Below the pieces are notes generated by a model. That model was not told the DNA's origin and ran no database searches. It saw nothing but the letters and a program-made list of their open reading frames with translations. 9,247 nt of DNA from Planctomycetota bacterium (GTDB lineage Bacteria; Planctomycetota; Planctomycetia; Planctomycetales; Planctomycetaceae). Positions 1 through 5,859 of this stretch are shown one piece after another. The first letter of the stretch is position 1. Every line of letters starts with the position of its first letter. The position numbers and the translations under genes were made by a program. Location of the stretch: assembly GCA_023429275.1 (NCBI GenBank), contig JAEYWB010000930.1, forward strand, positions 1-9,247, in the 5' to 3' direction.

Positions 1-81
1 GGTGGGGCGCGCGGCCCCGCCGGCCGCCTGGATCAGAATCGCCAGCGAGAGGAACGTTCGAAGGGGGGGACGCCAGAACAT
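1..81 (-). CDS. 5' end of a gene for an exported protein (runs off the window)
   Basis: Reading the minus strand from an ATG at 81, 27 codons stay open to the window edge. They begin MFWRPPLRTFLSLAILIQAA and continue G-G-A-A-R-P-T. This is a classic Sec signal peptide: a basic n-region (R4, R8), a hydrophobic core at about residues 10-18, and small residues suitable for signal peptidase I around 19-24. A GGAG (complement of 91-94) lies 9 nt before the ATG, which supports this start. The gene diverges from the cysteine-cluster protein at 263. The mature protein is outside the window, so no function can be given. Seen: reading frame, signal-peptide pattern and ribosome binding site. Inferred: export to the periplasm or cell surface. 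Confidence 0.72.
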   Translation of the reverse strand, partial: MFWRPPLRTFLSLAILIQAAGGAARPT

Positions 82-143
82 GGAAGTCGTCTCCGGTCGA
101 AAGAGGCTGCGGTGCGTAGAATATCGCATCGAACCCTCTACGA

Positions 144-175
144 TCGCGACTTTCCAGCCCCGGTCGCGACTGGGG
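144..175. promoter_or_regulatory. Candidate operator in divergent control region
   Basis: The 181 bp between the divergent starts at 81 and 263 contain an exact 8-bp direct repeat, TCGCGACT, at 144-151 and 164-171. The copies are exactly 20 bp apart, about two helical turns. The second copy lies inside an 18-bp near-palindrome at 158-175 (CCCCGGTCG then CGACTGGGG; one off-pair). This layout suits a regulator bound on one face of the helix, but no regulator gene is adjacent and no convincing -35/-10 pair was recognised. A TAGAAT at 117-122 is the only -10-like box noted. Confidence 0.3.
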
Positions 176-262
176 ATTCCTCCTCGACCTTCCCTGGTGC
201 CCGCTCGTCCGGGCGGCCTCTGGTTCCGAGTCCCTCCGTCGCGGACTCCGATCTCATCCCGC

Positions 263-1522
263 ATGGCGATCACCCTTCACCTTCCCACACTCCAGAACTG
301 GAGCTGCCACAGCTGCGGCGGCTGTTGCCGGCAGCATGCGATCTACATCACCGAGGAGGAACGGAAGCGGATCGAGTCGCAAGGCTGGCGGGCCGAAGAC
401 GGAGTGAAAGGGCCGCTCTTCGTGAAGGAGGGGGGGTGGCTTCGCCCGGGTCGAACGCGGCTCGCTCACCAGGCGGATGGAGCGTGCGCCTTCCTCGACG
501 AGAAGGGGCTCTGCCGGATCCACGCGAAGTTCGGCGAACCCGCCAAACCGCTCGCCTGCCGGATCTACCCGTACGCCTTTCACCCGTCCGGAAACTCGAT
601 CTCCATCAGCCTGCGGTACAGCTGCCCTTCGGTCGTGGCCAACAAGGGGACGACGCTGCGGGAACAGTCGGGCGATCTCAACGAGCTGATGCGTCTCGTC
701 GTTCCGGAGGGTGGGGAAAAACTTCCGCCGCCGGCCGTGTCGGGGACGGCCCGGCTGGAATGGCCCGACTTCATGCGGCTCGTCCGGGGGCTCGACGCCA
801 CCCTGGCCGAGGAGGACGAGCCGCTCGCCGCCCGGATCATCCAGGCCTTTGAATGGGTGCCGCTCGTTGGCCAGGCCTCGTTCGAGAAGATCAGGGGGGC
901 GCGAGTCGACGAACTGGTCGAGATCCTCCGTGAGGAAGTGGCGGGCCATATGCCGGACCTGGCGGCGGTCCCCGAGCCAAGCCCCATCGGCCGGATGAAC
1001 TTCCGCCTCCTCGCCGCGCAGTACGCCCGCAAGGACACGGAAGTGGACCGCCGGTCCGGCTGGCGGGGCCGCTGGCGACTTCTGAGATCCGCGATTGCCT
1101 TCACGCGCGGACGCGGACTCATCCCGCCGATGCAGCCCGGCTTTCGTCCGGTTCCGTTCGAAAGTCTCGAGAAGTCGTTCGGACCGATCCCCGAGGAGGC
1201 CGACGAGATTCTGACCCGGTACTTCCGCGTGAAGATCCAGGGGCTGCACTTCTGCGGACCGGCCTATTACGGCGTTCCGTTCGTCGAAGGCTTTTCGAGC
1301 CTGGCCCTCATCTATCCCGTCGTCCTGTGGCTCGCCCGGTGGCTGGCGGCGAGCGGGGATCGGACCGCGGTGACCGTCGACGATATTTCGCGAGGTCTGG
1401 CGATCGCCGACCACCACCACGGCTATGCCGACATCTTTGGCTCGGCGGCGTTTCGGACCCGCGTCCGAATGCTGGCCCAGAAGGGGGACATCGGGAAGCT
1501 CGCGGCGTGGTACAGCCGCTGA
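263..1522 (+). CDS. YkgJ-type cysteine-cluster protein with long C-terminal extension
   Basis: A 419-residue protein. The N-terminal third carries the Zn/Fe-chelating cysteine cluster of the YkgJ family: CHSCGGCC at residues 15-22, then C75 (CAFLDE), C84 (GLCRIH), C99 (ACRIYPY) and C121. The spacing CxxCxxCC...C...C...CR-YP is diagnostic, and members are presumed to hold a metal or cluster; the reaction is not established. Residues from about 125 to 419 have no motif I recognise, and the protein is much longer than minimal YkgJ proteins. Flagellin lysine methylases also combine a cysteine cluster with a chain of about 400 residues, but that is only a loose analogy. No signal peptide, so probably cytoplasmic. 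The frame is open upstream to the window edge. ATG 263 is chosen because it puts the cluster close to the N-terminus, as is usual, and avoids overlap with the divergent gene. No Shine-Dalgarno is visible before it. Confidence 0.85.
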   Translation: MAITLHLPTLQNWSCHSCGGCCRQHAIYITEEERKRIESQGWRAEDGVKGPLFVKEGGWLRPGRTRLAHQADGACAFLDEKGLCRIHAKFGEPAKPLACRIYPYAFHPSGNSISISLRYSCPSVVANKGTTLREQSGDLNELMRLVVPEGGEKLPPPAVSGTARLEWPDFMRLVRGLDATLAEEDEPLAARIIQAFEWVPLVGQASFEKIRGARVDELVEILREEVAGHMPDLAAVPEPSPIGRMNFRLLAAQYARKDTEVDRRSGWRGRWRLLRSAIAFTRGRGLIPPMQPGFRPVPFESLEKSFGPIPEEADEILTRYFRVKIQGLHFCGPAYYGVPFVEGFSSLALIYPVVLWLARWLAASGDRTAVTVDDISRGLAIADHHHGYADIFGSAAFRTRVRMLAQKGDIGKLAAWYSR

Positions 1523-1542
1523 CGGCCCGAGCGATCGGGCCG
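1523..1542 (+). terminator. Hairpin directly after the YkgJ-type gene
   Basis: Starting on the base after the TGA stop, CGGCCCGA (1523-1530) pairs perfectly with TCGGGCCG (1535-1542) around a GCGA tetraloop of the stable GNRA class. No T-run follows, so it is either a weak intrinsic terminator or a 3'-end protecting hairpin. Confidence 0.5.
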
Positions 1543-1570
1543 GCGAACTCCCGGCCCCGAGCCGCACGGG

Positions 1571-1602
1571 TCAACAAAAACAGCCCGAGCGAACTCGGGC
1601 TG
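1571..1602 (-). terminator. Intrinsic terminator of the small basic protein gene
   Basis: On the minus strand CAGCCCGAG pairs over 9 bp with CTCGGGCTG around a TTCG tetraloop (1581-1602). It is followed immediately by TTTTTGTTGA (complement of 1571-1580). It lies 37 nt past the stop codon at 1640. A GC-rich stem, tight loop and T-tract make it a textbook rho-independent terminator. On the plus strand the same stem has no T-tract. Confidence 0.9.
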
Positions 1603-1639
1603 CGGAATCCTGCGCGGTTCGGAGTCGAACCTCGAACGG

Positions 1640-1921
1640 CTACTTCTTTGCCGGAGCGGCCTTTGCTGCGGCCTTGGCCGGTGCCCCCTTGGCGGCACCC
1701 TTGGCAGCCCCCTTCGCCGGAGCTTCTTCGCCCTCTTCCTTCTTCTTCTTCTTCTTGCCGATGGCCAGCTTCTGGACGCGCGTCTTCGGCAGCCCCAGGG
1801 CGCTGCGGCCTTCCGGCCACTTTTCGTCTTCCTTCATCTTGGCGATCCGCTCGTCGCGCTTCATCACGTTGCGAGTGCGGGCCAGCCCGCCCTTGCGGCG
1901 GAGACTCTTATCGATCGTCAC
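1640..1921 (-). CDS. Small basic protein of the Planctomycetes/Verrucomicrobia/Chlamydiae family (TIGR04137-like)
   Basis: A 93-residue, strongly basic protein starting MTIDKSLRRKGGLARTRNVM, with the conserved block RDERIAKMKEDEKWPEG and the segment GLPKTRVQKLAIGKKKKKK at about residues 43-61. I recognise this as the 'small basic protein' family restricted to the PVC bacteria. Its role is unknown; a nucleic-acid or ribosome association is often supposed from its charge. The conserved part ends near residue 61. The last 30 or so residues are a low-complexity tail of A, K, G and P like histone H1 tails. The start is a GTG at 1921, supported by AAGGAA (complement of 1930-1935) 8 nt upstream; the next family-conserved residues begin immediately, so no longer form is likely. 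It is followed by a strong terminator and lies 156 bp downstream of the metallophosphoesterase on the same strand. A TTGACG box (near 1976-1981 on the minus strand) could belong to its own promoter, but no well-spaced -10 was found. Confidence 0.9.
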   Translation of the reverse strand: MTIDKSLRRKGGLARTRNVMKRDERIAKMKEDEKWPEGRSALGLPKTRVQKLAIGKKKKKKEEGEEAPAKGAAKGAAKGAPAKAAAKAAPAKK

Positions 1922-2039
1922 GGCACAGATTCCTTATGCGGCTTTCTGGAAGCGGAGCAGTCTATCGGGGCGGGCAAACGTCAACAACTGTAAGTCCGGG
2001 CAGGGTTTGACGACATTTTTCCCCGGTTTCTGCCATCGA

Positions 2040-2062
2040 CCGGGCGGGCCGCTCCCTCCCGG
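2040..2062 (-). terminator. Weak hairpin after the metallophosphoesterase gene
   Basis: CCGGG and CCCGG (2040-2044/2058-2062) pair, then one mismatch, then GGG/CCC (2046-2048/2054-2056) around a CCGCT loop. It begins 16 bp past the minus-strand stop at 2078. No T-run follows on the minus strand, so transcription may read on into the small basic protein gene. Confidence 0.3.
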
Positions 2063-2077
2063 GGGGGTCAAACCTTC

Positions 2078-2980
2078 TCAGGCCCGTTTCCAGTCGTACC
2101 CCTTCTGCTTTCGAAAACCGGTCAACCGGATCGTCCCGTTCGGATCGAGCTCCATGACGGAATACCCGCTGTTCTCCGCTCCGCTCCCCTCCACCATCGC
2201 AACGAGCGTGCAGTAGTGGATTCCGCCGATTTCCTTCAGATCGTTCCGGTGGCTGTGCCCCTGGAAGACCGCCAGGACCTTGCCGGAGTCCTCCAGGACC
2301 TTGCGGACGTCGGGGCTGTTCTTGACGCCATGCGCGTCGGCGACGTCCAGGCGCTGGTGAGCGAAGATAACCGTCTTCCGGTCGGTGGACTTCAGGTCCC
2401 CCTGCAGCCACTCGAGCTCGGCCGGCGGGATTTTCGTGTCGGTCCAGACGGAATTCTTGCGACCGTACGGCTCACCGTCTCCGCGGAAGCAGGCGTCCAG
2501 GACGACAAAGTGGAACGCTCCCCGGTCAAACGAGTAATACGACTTCGATTGCTCCACGCCGCCGAGGAATTCGTCCTTCGTCAGCGTGTCGACGCAGTGG
2601 TTCCCGAGAACGCAGTGCCGGTCCTTCGCCGTCGAGGAGAACTCCCGGTAGATCGTTTTCAGGTACCGCTGTTCCGTCTCGACCGAATCGGCGGCGTCGA
2701 TCAGGTCGCCGAGTTCGACGACGAGATCGACTTTCGACGTCTCGAACTGCTTCGCGGCTTCCGCCAGTTTGCCGAGGCTCTCGCGGTAGTGCCGCGAGCC
2801 GGCCGACGGCTTGTCGGCGTAATTCAGGTCGGTCACGAGACCGACCCGCAGCCGGTCGGCGTCCCCTCCCGCCCAGAGGGAGGACGCATCAAGACAGGCC
2901 GCTGAAGCGAGGAAAAGTGCCCCCTCGTGAAGGATCGCCCGTCGCGAGAGCGGGGCCGGGCCGCCGTCAGTCTTCGTCAT
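2078..2980 (-). CDS. Tat-exported calcineurin-like metallophosphoesterase, possibly ADPRibase-Mn-like
   Basis: A 300-residue two-metal phosphoesterase. Residues 12-30 (SRRAILHEGALFLASAACL) are a twin-arginine signal, so the folded enzyme is probably exported. Metal-binding motifs appear in order: D51-L-N53 (TDLNYAD), GDLID at 91-95, GNH at 126-128, H208 in AHQRLD, and GHSH at 241-244. Most relatives have Asp-x-His in the first motif; here it is Asp-x-Asn. The following YADKPSAGSRHYRESL pattern resembles Mn-dependent ADP-ribose/CDP-alcohol diphosphatases, which have Asp-x-Gln (DIQYAD) at this site, so a nucleotide-diphosphate or related phosphodiester substrate is possible. That is inference. 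The start is ATG 2980, with GAGG 9 nt upstream. The gene is followed by the small basic protein gene on the same strand, with no obvious functional link. Confidence 0.88.
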   Translation of the reverse strand: MTKTDGGPAPLSRRAILHEGALFLASAACLDASSLWAGGDADRLRVGLVTDLNYADKPSAGSRHYRESLGKLAEAAKQFETSKVDLVVELGDLIDAADSVETEQRYLKTIYREFSSTAKDRHCVLGNHCVDTLTKDEFLGGVEQSKSYYSFDRGAFHFVVLDACFRGDGEPYGRKNSVWTDTKIPPAELEWLQGDLKSTDRKTVIFAHQRLDVADAHGVKNSPDVRKVLEDSGKVLAVFQGHSHRNDLKEIGGIHYCTLVAMVEGSGAENSGYSVMELDPNGTIRLTGFRKQKGYDWKRA

Positions 2981-3584
2981 CGTGAATCGCCTCGATCACC
3001 GGCAGGGGATGCGTGCGGACCGCCGGCAGTCAGAGCCGACGGCAGATCCGGCTCCAGCCTAATGGACCGCTCCGCCCCCAGCGAGTGGTGAGGTCGCCGG
3101 GAATCCGTCGCCCCCCGGCAACATGACGCTGCGAGAACAAAACGTGTCGTCTCCCGGTACGTTCGCGATGGACGGCGCAAGTCCTACCGGATGCGCCGTC
3201 CCCGGGGAGGCGCGGCTGAAAAGAAGGCACAGTTTTCGATGATTCCCATCCAAATCTCTCAGGCCGGAACTTTTTGAACGCGGCTGCGGATCCGCGAGAT
3301 AGGCAACCGGGGACTCGCGGTCGCCTCCGGCCCGACTCACGCTCCCCGCGATTTGCGTTCGGTCAGGGGCGACATAGGGTTTCGACGCCAGCCCGACCGG
3401 GCGATGACGACCGGTCGCACAGTGCAGGCAGCGCGATCGGCGGACGACCTGTCGGCCCCGATCGGGACGACGTCGCGCCCATGGCTTCCGCGAACGGCTC
3501 TGCCGCGTCTTCGCGCCGCTGTGGGGAATCAAGGCGGGTTGAGTTCCCTTTTCAACACGCAGTTTCAATGAACAGGCGCGGGGT
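2981..3584. other. Gene-poor region of about 600 bp between divergent genes
   Basis: Separates the metallophosphoesterase (minus) from the glycosyltransferase (plus). Open frames exist on both strands but have arginine/serine/proline-rich, low-information translations typical of shadow frames in GC-rich DNA, and none has a good ribosome site plus a recognisable family. The region should hold both promoters. No clear sigma-70 pair was found; a TTTTTGAAC stretch at 3271-3279 is the most AT-rich patch. It also holds the hairpin at 3171-3200 and a 10-bp palindrome GCGGATCCGC at 3286-3295. A small RNA or an unrecognised small protein cannot be excluded. Confidence 0.5.
3171..3200. repeat. 9-bp perfect inverted repeat (hairpin) in the gene-poor region
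   Basis: GACGGCGCA (3171-3179) and TGCGCCGTC (3192-3200) are exact reverse complements with a 12-base loop (3180-3191). No T-run follows on either strand, so it does not look like a simple terminator. It lies about 190 bp upstream of the metallophosphoesterase start and could be part of a 5' leader, a protein-binding palindrome or a small RNA. Confidence 0.6.
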
Positions 3585-4871
3585 ATGGATTTCCTCTACA
3601 CCTACGGTCCGGCGGCAATCGCCTGGGGGGTCGCCGGCGTCTGGTGCCTGATCGCCGTCGTTTACGTGCGGGCCTGCCGAAGCCAGTCCCCTCTTCGACC
3701 GTTGGCCGGTCCCTCGTGCCCCTCCGAACTTCCCGGGCTCAGCGTCGTCGTCGCCGCGAAGAACGAGTCCTGCTGCATTGAAACCTGCATTCGATCACTC
3801 TTCCGCCAGGACTATCCCGGTCTCGAAGTCGTGGCGGTCAACGACCGCAGCACCGACGACACCGGCGAGATCCTGAACCGGCTCGCCTTCGAATTCGCCG
3901 GCCGCCTGCGGGTCGTGCATGTCTCGACGTTGCCGTCCGGCTGGTTCGGCAAGCCGCATGCCCTGGAACTGGGGCTCGCCCAGGCGAGGGGAAGCCTCGT
4001 CTGCTTTACGGATGCCGACTGCGAATTCCTGGCCCCCTCCGCGATGCGGACCGTCGCGGCCGAGATGAATCGCCGCGAGATGGATCTCCTCTCGATTGCC
4101 GCCCGGTACACGATGACGTCTCTCCGCGAAACCGTCGCCGTTCCGTGCTGCTCCGAGGCGATCCTGGCCTGGCTGCGGCCGGAACGGGTCAGCGACCCGC
4201 GCTGGCCCGAGGCCTTCGCCAACGGCGCATTCATCATGGTCCGCCGTGCCCCGTTCGAGGCGATCGGCGGATGGGGCTGCGTCCGTTCCAGGATCTCCGA
4301 GGACCTGGAACTCGCCCGGGCCGCCAAGCGGGCGGGGCTGCGGATCGGCGTCGCTCAGGGAGAAGGTTTTTACCAGACGGCCGCGTACCGCACCTTCCGC
4401 GATTCCTGGAACGGCTGGAGCCGGATCTTCAACGGGGCCCTGACCCCCAGACAGCTCGCCATCACGCTGGCCCGGATGTCGGTCCTGTTCCTGCTGCCGC
4501 TCGGCGCGACGTTGTTCGGCGCAGCCAATGCGGTCCGCACCGGAAGCCTGGAGTGGCTGACGCACGCCGCCGGAATCGGGTTCGCCATCGCATTCACGAT
4601 CCGGTCGGCCATCGACGTCGTCATGTTCCGGCTGGTCGGGGCCCCCATCGTGGCGACCCTGCTGGCTCCGCTGGGCCGGCTGTTCGTCATGGCGGCTTCG
4701 GCGCGGGCACTGCTGTCGCATCTCGGACTGGCGCGGACCCAGTGGCGCGGCACGACGTTCGTCTCCGGGCGGATTGTTACGCCGCCACCGGTCGAGGCGC
4801 GGCTCCGTATCCTGCGGACTCCAGCAGCACCGGTTGCCGTCCCGCTTGAAGCAGTTGCCGGACGGTCTTGA
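3585..4871 (+). CDS. Membrane-anchored family 2 glycosyltransferase (GT-A fold)
   Basis: A 428-residue enzyme that transfers a sugar from a nucleotide-sugar donor; the acceptor is unknown. An N-terminal membrane helix (residues 10-29) precedes the GT2 domain: SVVVAAKNE at 53-61, NDRSTDDT at 86-93, the metal-binding DxD in TDADCEF (D143, D145), the acceptor-side SEDLELARAAKRAG at 238-251 (catalytic-base region), and WNGWSRIFNG at 275-284. This is followed by about three C-terminal hydrophobic segments (around 295-315, 325-348, 352-378). The layout recalls HpnB/CrtQ-like transferases acting on lipid acceptors, but the match is not close enough to name one. The catalytic domain should face the cytoplasm. 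The start is ATG 3585, with AGG 8 nt upstream. The last 95 bases overlap, antisense, the end of the DUF2334 gene; the neighbourhood suggests surface or lipid sugar chemistry. Confidence 0.9.
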   Translation: MDFLYTYGPAAIAWGVAGVWCLIAVVYVRACRSQSPLRPLAGPSCPSELPGLSVVVAAKNESCCIETCIRSLFRQDYPGLEVVAVNDRSTDDTGEILNRLAFEFAGRLRVVHVSTLPSGWFGKPHALELGLAQARGSLVCFTDADCEFLAPSAMRTVAAEMNRREMDLLSIAARYTMTSLRETVAVPCCSEAILAWLRPERVSDPRWPEAFANGAFIMVRRAPFEAIGGWGCVRSRISEDLELARAAKRAGLRIGVAQGEGFYQTAAYRTFRDSWNGWSRIFNGALTPRQLAITLARMSVLFLLPLGATLFGAANAVRTGSLEWLTHAAGIGFAIAFTIRSAIDVVMFRLVGAPIVATLLAPLGRLFVMAASARALLSHLGLARTQWRGTTFVSGRIVTPPPVEARLRILRTPAAPVAVPLEAVAGRS

Positions 4872-5526
4872 CGATCTGCGGGAGGAACCCGCGTTCGAGA
4901 TCGAGCGGGTGCAGAACCACGCACGGCAGGGCGCGCTTGCGGAACCGGGACTGGATCTGCCCCAATCGGTATCCGGCGCGGCACAGCAGGCGGATGGGGG
5001 AAACGTCCCACACCCAGCTCGCGAGCGGCAGGCTCTCTCCGGTCGACGTGATCACGCTGCCGTAGCCGACGGTGTAGTGAATGCCGAACTTCGCGAGGCG
5101 ATCCGGTGTCGCCCGGCCGACGGCGTACGTCGGCGCGATGAAGCCGCACGCCTTCTGGCCGAGCCAGCGCTCGAGGATCTCCTGTCCCGCGGCGAGCCGG
5201 CGGTCGGTTTCCGCCGCGTCGAGGCCGTTCATCTCGTCTTTTCCGTCCGCGATCTTCGAGCGGAATCCGCCGCGGCCGGGGCGAAAGTGTTCGTAGCCGT
5301 GGAGCTGGATGTTGCCGTACTCGGCCCGGACCCGGTCGAGGAAGGGCCGGTCGCTCTCGCCGAGGGGGACTCCCGCCCAGCAGGGGACGACGGCCGCCGA
5401 CATCGCCGTTCCGATGAGCGGCGCCATCGCCTCGGTGAACGTGGCGACATGCGAGGCATAGATCGGGGCGACGTCATGCAGCATGACGCAGAACGATCGG
5501 GAAACGTCCAGCGGAAGAGTGTTCAC
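4777..5526 (-). CDS. DUF2334 / polysaccharide-deacetylase-like protein
   Basis: About 249 residues with a NodB-like deacetylase fold of the DUF2334 type. LHDVAP near residues 16-21 supplies the first metal aspartate (D18). LHGYEHFRP at 75-83 supplies the HxxxH pair (H76, H80), completing the Asp-His-His metal triad of carbohydrate esterase family 4. GFIAPTYAVG at 128-137 and LHPLD at 205-209 are the later active-site motifs. Family members are predicted to remove acyl groups from sugars, but DUF2334 proteins are poorly characterised. No signal peptide or membrane segment. The start is uncertain. The longest form begins at a TTG (5598) with a poorly ordered extra 24 residues. I prefer the GTG at 5526 because it gives the usual short lead before LHDVAP; neither has a strong Shine-Dalgarno. 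The gene converges with, and overlaps by 95 bp, the glycosyltransferase gene, and the two could act on the same glycan. Confidence 0.85.
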   Translation of the reverse strand: MNTLPLDVSRSFCVMLHDVAPIYASHVATFTEAMAPLIGTAMSAAVVPCWAGVPLGESDRPFLDRVRAEYGNIQLHGYEHFRPGRGGFRSKIADGKDEMNGLDAAETDRRLAAGQEILERWLGQKACGFIAPTYAVGRATPDRLAKFGIHYTVGYGSVITSTGESLPLASWVWDVSPIRLLCRAGYRLGQIQSRFRKRALPCVVLHPLDLERGFLPQIVKTVRQLLQAGRQPVLLESAGYGAAPRPVAA

Positions 5527-5859
5527 TGTGTGGGCTCGTCGCGAGTCGTCGCAGGGATCCGTAAAAGACGATCGCCGCAGGGTTTCGGCTGGTCCCAAGG
5601 CTGCCGCGCGCGGGACTCTATCCCGGCGGGGTTCCTCGTCTCAAGATCGAATCCGGGAGGGCGGAACTTGAAGCGCGACTTGCGGGGTCTTTACGGGACT
5701 GCGACAACTCGGTCCCTCGCCCGGACGGTGTCACACATCCTGATGCGGAGCGAGGTGGGCGGCCGCCGGCCCAGGGCGCCAGCCGGGTGCCGGCACGTTC
5801 CGGCTGAGGACGGCTGACCGGCGACCCGAGTTGAGGGTGGAACGAAGGGATTCGACAGA
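5527..5859. other. Divergent intergenic region upstream of the DUF2334 and MFS genes
   Basis: About 330 bp without a convincing gene. It must hold the promoters of the deacetylase-like gene (minus) and the transporter (plus). It contains a 7-bp inverted repeat, CAGCCGG (5780-5786) with CCGGCTG (5800-5806), whose loop itself holds the 10-bp palindrome GTGCCGGCAC (5787-5796). The MFS ribosome site AAGGGA is at 5845-5850. No clear -35/-10 pair was recognised. Confidence 0.5.
5771..5806 (-). repeat. GC-rich palindromic patch related to the long hairpin after the MFS gene
   Basis: On the minus strand this patch contains GCCGGCAC, then CTGGCG, then CCC-TGG. The left arm of the 7082-7177 hairpin has the same blocks in the same order: GCCGGCAC, CTGGCG, TCC-GG, with one or two bases added or lost. 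It overlaps the nested palindromes at 5780-5806. The resemblance could be a decayed copy of one repeat family or chance in GC-rich DNA. Confidence 0.3.

Noticed and set aside
2..262. Upstream extension of the YkgJ-type frame to the window edge
   Set aside because: The 87 extra residues are arginine/proline/serine-rich, contain no family motif, and would overlap the divergent signal-peptide gene. Long stop-free stretches are common in DNA this GC-rich.
254..1567. 437-residue open frame antisense to the YkgJ-type gene
   Set aside because: It mirrors a gene with clear family motifs and its translation has no recognisable domain; a shadow frame.
1616..1631. tRNA-like T-loop motif GGTTCGACTCC on the minus strand
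   Set aside because: The flanking bases do not form a 5-bp T-stem, and no anticodon arm or acceptor stem is present; it is a 6-bp hairpin in the 3' region of the small basic protein gene.
3059..3568. 169-residue minus-strand frame in the gene-poor region
   Set aside because: Low-information, arginine/proline-rich translation with no motif and no good ribosome site; other frames overlap it equally.
5527..5598. Longer TTG-started form of the DUF2334 protein
   Set aside because: The added 24 residues look unstructured, and a TTG without Shine-Dalgarno is less likely than the GTG at 5526; kept only as an alternative.
4774..5817. 347-residue plus-strand frame opposite the DUF2334 gene
   Set aside because: The minus strand carries the full metal triad of the deacetylase family; the plus frame is its shadow.
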